Positions 6,734 to 8,257 of a stretch of 8,257 bases of DNA are shown here, one piece after another; within the stretch, counting starts at the first letter, position 1; the number at the start of each line of letters is the position of its first letter. The notes beneath the pieces are model-generated. The model was not told where the DNA came from. It did no database searches and worked only from the letters and a program-made list of their open reading frames with translations. Both the position numbers and the translations under genes were made by a program. The DNA is from Candidatus Poribacteria bacterium (GTDB taxonomy: Bacteria; Poribacteria; DTPJ01; WJIO01), in the NCBI GenBank assembly GCA_014730235.1, contig WJIO01000075.1, positions 1 through 8,257 on the forward strand, in the 5' to 3' direction.

Positions 6734-7850
6734 TCATGAAAGAGCCATGTAATTGAGCATACAGACGCAGAGATGAGCAGATATTCCGCTGAAATGTCTC
6801 ATATGGAAATCAGGTAAGTAAACCAAGGCTTTGTTTGGCGTTCCTTATCACTGTTTCTATCTTCCATCTCTTACTATATTCCTCAATTATCCAGGGTCCA
6901 TTGGCTTCCAGATTGTTGGTCACTAACAGGAAATATTGTGGACTGCGTTTGGGATCATATACAACCATGGCATACACCCATCCTTATTTGGGAAGGTAGC
7001 AGCGGCCAATGTTGTAATACCATACTCCTTTTCGATGCAGGAGCTTCATTTTGCTCTTTGACATAGAGATGAGTTCAGAGGCTTTCTTCTTGATAGTGGG
7101 ATTGCCTTTCTCATCAGTAAAAAGGAAATTCCGGTTGGTCTTGCTCTGAGTTATCCATAGCATTCGGTTTTGATCCACGGCTTTGCATAGTTCCACAGCG
7201 AAGTACCAGGTGTCGAAAACAACTACCATTCCTGATATATTCAGATTAGCTTTCCTGGCTTGTCTGCCAAAGTGTTTCACTGTGGCTATTGCCATACTTA
7301 CCTTGCTCTCATATCCTGGAACACAGGATGGAACCCAGGCTCTGCAGGCTATGGGAATAGCTATTTCCGGAAGATATATACAGGCAAGAAATGCTACATG
7401 ACCTATGCCTATTCTGCCTTTACTGACCCTTACTCCTGAAATGTTCTCCATGTGTATGCCGAACTTCTCCATGGAAGTATCATCAAGAATCATTACTCCA
7501 TTCTTTGCCATGTCTGGAAAACGCTTCTGATGAAACAGAAGTTCATCTGACACAGATACTATCAGTTGCCACCAGGAAAGGGGATTTACCTTATCCCAAA
7601 GATATGTAAATACTCTCTGATGGTATGGCAGATTATCTGCCAGTTGGTTCATGGAACTGGCGTTTATAAATGGCAGATAGGTCATATGCTGGATATTCTC
7701 GTTGAATGGTGTTCCGTGGTGTTTGTTTATGCCCATGTTACATAACTTTTTATCTATCTTCAATTCCTTCCACACAATCATGAGAAATGGAAGGACTGAT
7801 ATTGACCCTTGAAATATTGATACTAATGTTTGTATACTCAGGTAATTCAC
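6734..7850 (-). pseudogene. Broken DDE transposase, IS4-like (Y(2)R(3)E(6)K signature)
   Basis: Reading the minus strand from a GTG at 7850, the frame encodes 288 residues and stops at TAA (6986-6984). The catalytic first Asp is in VMILDDTSMEK (Asp123) and the second in VVVFDTWYF (Asp213). The same frame goes on past the TAA as GWVYAMVVYDPKRSPQYFLL and reaches YSKRWKIETVIRNAKQ, an exact Y(2)R(3)E(6)K signature with the third catalytic residue at codon 332, before TGA at 6812-6810. Shifting by one base near 6814 restores PDFHMRHF and then AHLCVCMLNYMALS, the typical family C-terminus, ending at TGA 6736-6734. So the gene has one nonsense and one frameshift lesion, and the first open part lacks the catalytic Glu: the element cannot transpose on its own. 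The true start is unsure because a TAA directly precedes the GTG and the ribosome site is poor. IS4 versus IS701 grouping is not settled. Confidence 0.85.
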
Positions 7851-7851
7851 T

Positions 7852-7899
7852 TAGTACCCCCGTTGTTTTTGTTGATATTACTTATTCTTGGGGGTACTA
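7852..7899. repeat. 10-bp perfect inverted repeat upstream of the transposase
   Basis: TAGTACCCCC (7852-7861) and GGGGGTACTA (7890-7899) are exact reverse complements separated by 28 AT-rich bases. The pair sits directly in front of the transposase reading frame. It may be a transposase-promoter operator, part of the insertion sequence end, or a chromosomal dyad. No matching copy was seen on the far side of the transposase, so I do not call it a terminal inverted repeat. Confidence 0.6.
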
Positions 7900-7981
7900 T
7901 ATCATCCAAGATGGCTTATTTTCAATACTTTTCGCCATTTGCAAAACTTTTGTTTAGAAAAAATTGCAAGAAAAATTTTAA

Positions 7982-8034
7982 TAAACCAAGTATAAAGTTT
8001 ATACTTGGTTTAATTCATCCAAGCATAAATTTTA
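7982..8034. repeat. 14-bp inverted repeat with a degenerate third copy
   Basis: TAAACCAAGTATAA (7982-7995) and TTATACTTGGTTTA (7999-8012) are perfect arms around a three-base loop. A related direct copy, TCCAAGCATAAATTTTA, follows at 8018-8034 and matches the left arm region with a few changes. It has no strong GC stem or T-run and so does not look like an ordinary terminator. Confidence 0.6.
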
Positions 8035-8042
8035 CATCCCTG

Positions 8043-8070
8043 TGTTATTGCGAAGGACGGAGTAGCAAAT
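8043..8070. repeat. Degenerate REP-like dispersed repeat
   Basis: TGTTATTGCGAAGGACGGAG followed by TAGCAAAT resembles a decayed copy of the dispersed intergenic repeat of the form TGTCATTGCGA-n-GGAGCGAAGCAATC seen in many environmental bacterial genomes. Recognition is from memory, and only one copy lies in the window. Confidence 0.35.
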
Positions 8071-8163
8071 AAAGTTTTTAGTCTGTATCAAAATTTTTGG
8101 CTCATCCAGTTTAAGAGTGGAAGTGTAAAAGACATTGTCCAATTAAGAAAAAATATCCTCCAT

Positions 8164-8214
8164 TTGTCATTCCTGCTTCAAGCTTTTTGAAAAAGCTTGA
8201 AGCAGGAATGACAA
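8164..8214. repeat. 51-bp near-perfect palindrome (25-bp arms, 1-base centre)
   Basis: The arm 8164-8188 starts TTGTCATTCCTGCTTCAAGC and ends in five T; 8190-8214 is its exact reverse complement, with a single G (8189) between. Such long perfect palindromes around TCATTCCTGC are typical of REP/MITE-like intergenic units. It could act as a bidirectional transcription stop as RNA, but no gene abuts it within the window. Confidence 0.85.
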
Positions 8215-8257
8215 GCTGAGAAAATTTTCAAATTATTACCATACTCAAACCGGAAGA

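Larger units (their letters stand above)
7851..8257. other. Gene-free, repeat-rich, AT-rich stretch
   Basis: No reading frame here looks like a protein gene. The content is the three inverted repeats and the REP-like unit listed separately, with low-complexity A/T sequence between them. The last 40 bases show nothing recognisable. Confidence 0.6.

Noticed and set aside
6984-6986. Programmed readthrough or recoding of the TAA to make a full transposase
   Set aside because: A second independent lesion (frameshift near 6814) follows, no slippery site or stimulatory structure is evident, and TAA is the least likely stop for natural readthrough. Decay is simpler.
7852-7899. Terminal inverted repeat of the insertion sequence
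   Set aside because: The two arms lie on the same side of the transposase, and no matching sequence was found in 6423-6983.
7830-8072. 80-codon open frame on the + strand beside the transposase
   Set aside because: It spans the inverted repeats and the REP-like unit, has low-complexity composition and no ribosome site.
8090-8136. Possible end of another insertion sequence (sequence around GGCTCATCCAGTTTAAGAG and GTGTAAAAGACATTGTCC)
   Set aside because: It loosely recalls ends of some IS families, but there is no transposase fragment, partner repeat or target duplication to support it.

Overview
The window looks like an accessory, catabolic region of an anaerobic bacterium. The best evidence for anaerobic life is a complete glycyl radical enzyme (GRE), a class destroyed by oxygen. 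Moderate GC, widely spaced genes, a decayed insertion sequence and palindromic repeats fit an uncultured environmental lineage. No phylum can be assigned from the sequence alone; the gene mix (URO-D-like protein, ADP-ribosylglycohydrolase-family hydrolase, EntS-type MFS transporter) is one I associate with sugar and glycoside users, but that is an impression and not a measurement.

Layout on the + strand: 1-384 is the broken remains of what looks like a large glycoside hydrolase, with motif fragments in two frames, internal stops and a probable large internal deletion. 506-1495 encodes a uroporphyrinogen-decarboxylase-superfamily (MtaA/CmuA-like) TIM-barrel protein. 1625-2689 encodes an ADP-ribosylglycohydrolase-family enzyme, followed after 3 nt by an MFS transporter (2693-3958). 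A 184-nt gap holds a TATAAT box embedded in nested dyads. It is followed by a 759-residue GRE (4143-6422) with the catalytic GCVE and glycyl RVAGY motifs intact. 6734-7850 (- strand) is a DDE transposase pseudogene of the IS4-like type, broken by an in-frame TAA and a one-base frameshift. The last 400 bases have no gene and are rich in inverted repeats.

Working picture (inference): the four intact genes are co-oriented and may form a module that imports or exports a small organic compound (MFS), hydrolyses a glycosidic bond (ARH-fold enzyme), and carries out radical C-C, C-N, C-O or C-S cleavage or dehydration (GRE). The role of the URO-D-like protein is unknown. The hydrolase and transporter genes are translationally close and probably cotranscribed; the GRE seems to have its own regulated promoter. 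No GRE-activating radical SAM enzyme is present in the window, so activation must come from elsewhere if the GRE works. The substrate cannot be read from the sequence.
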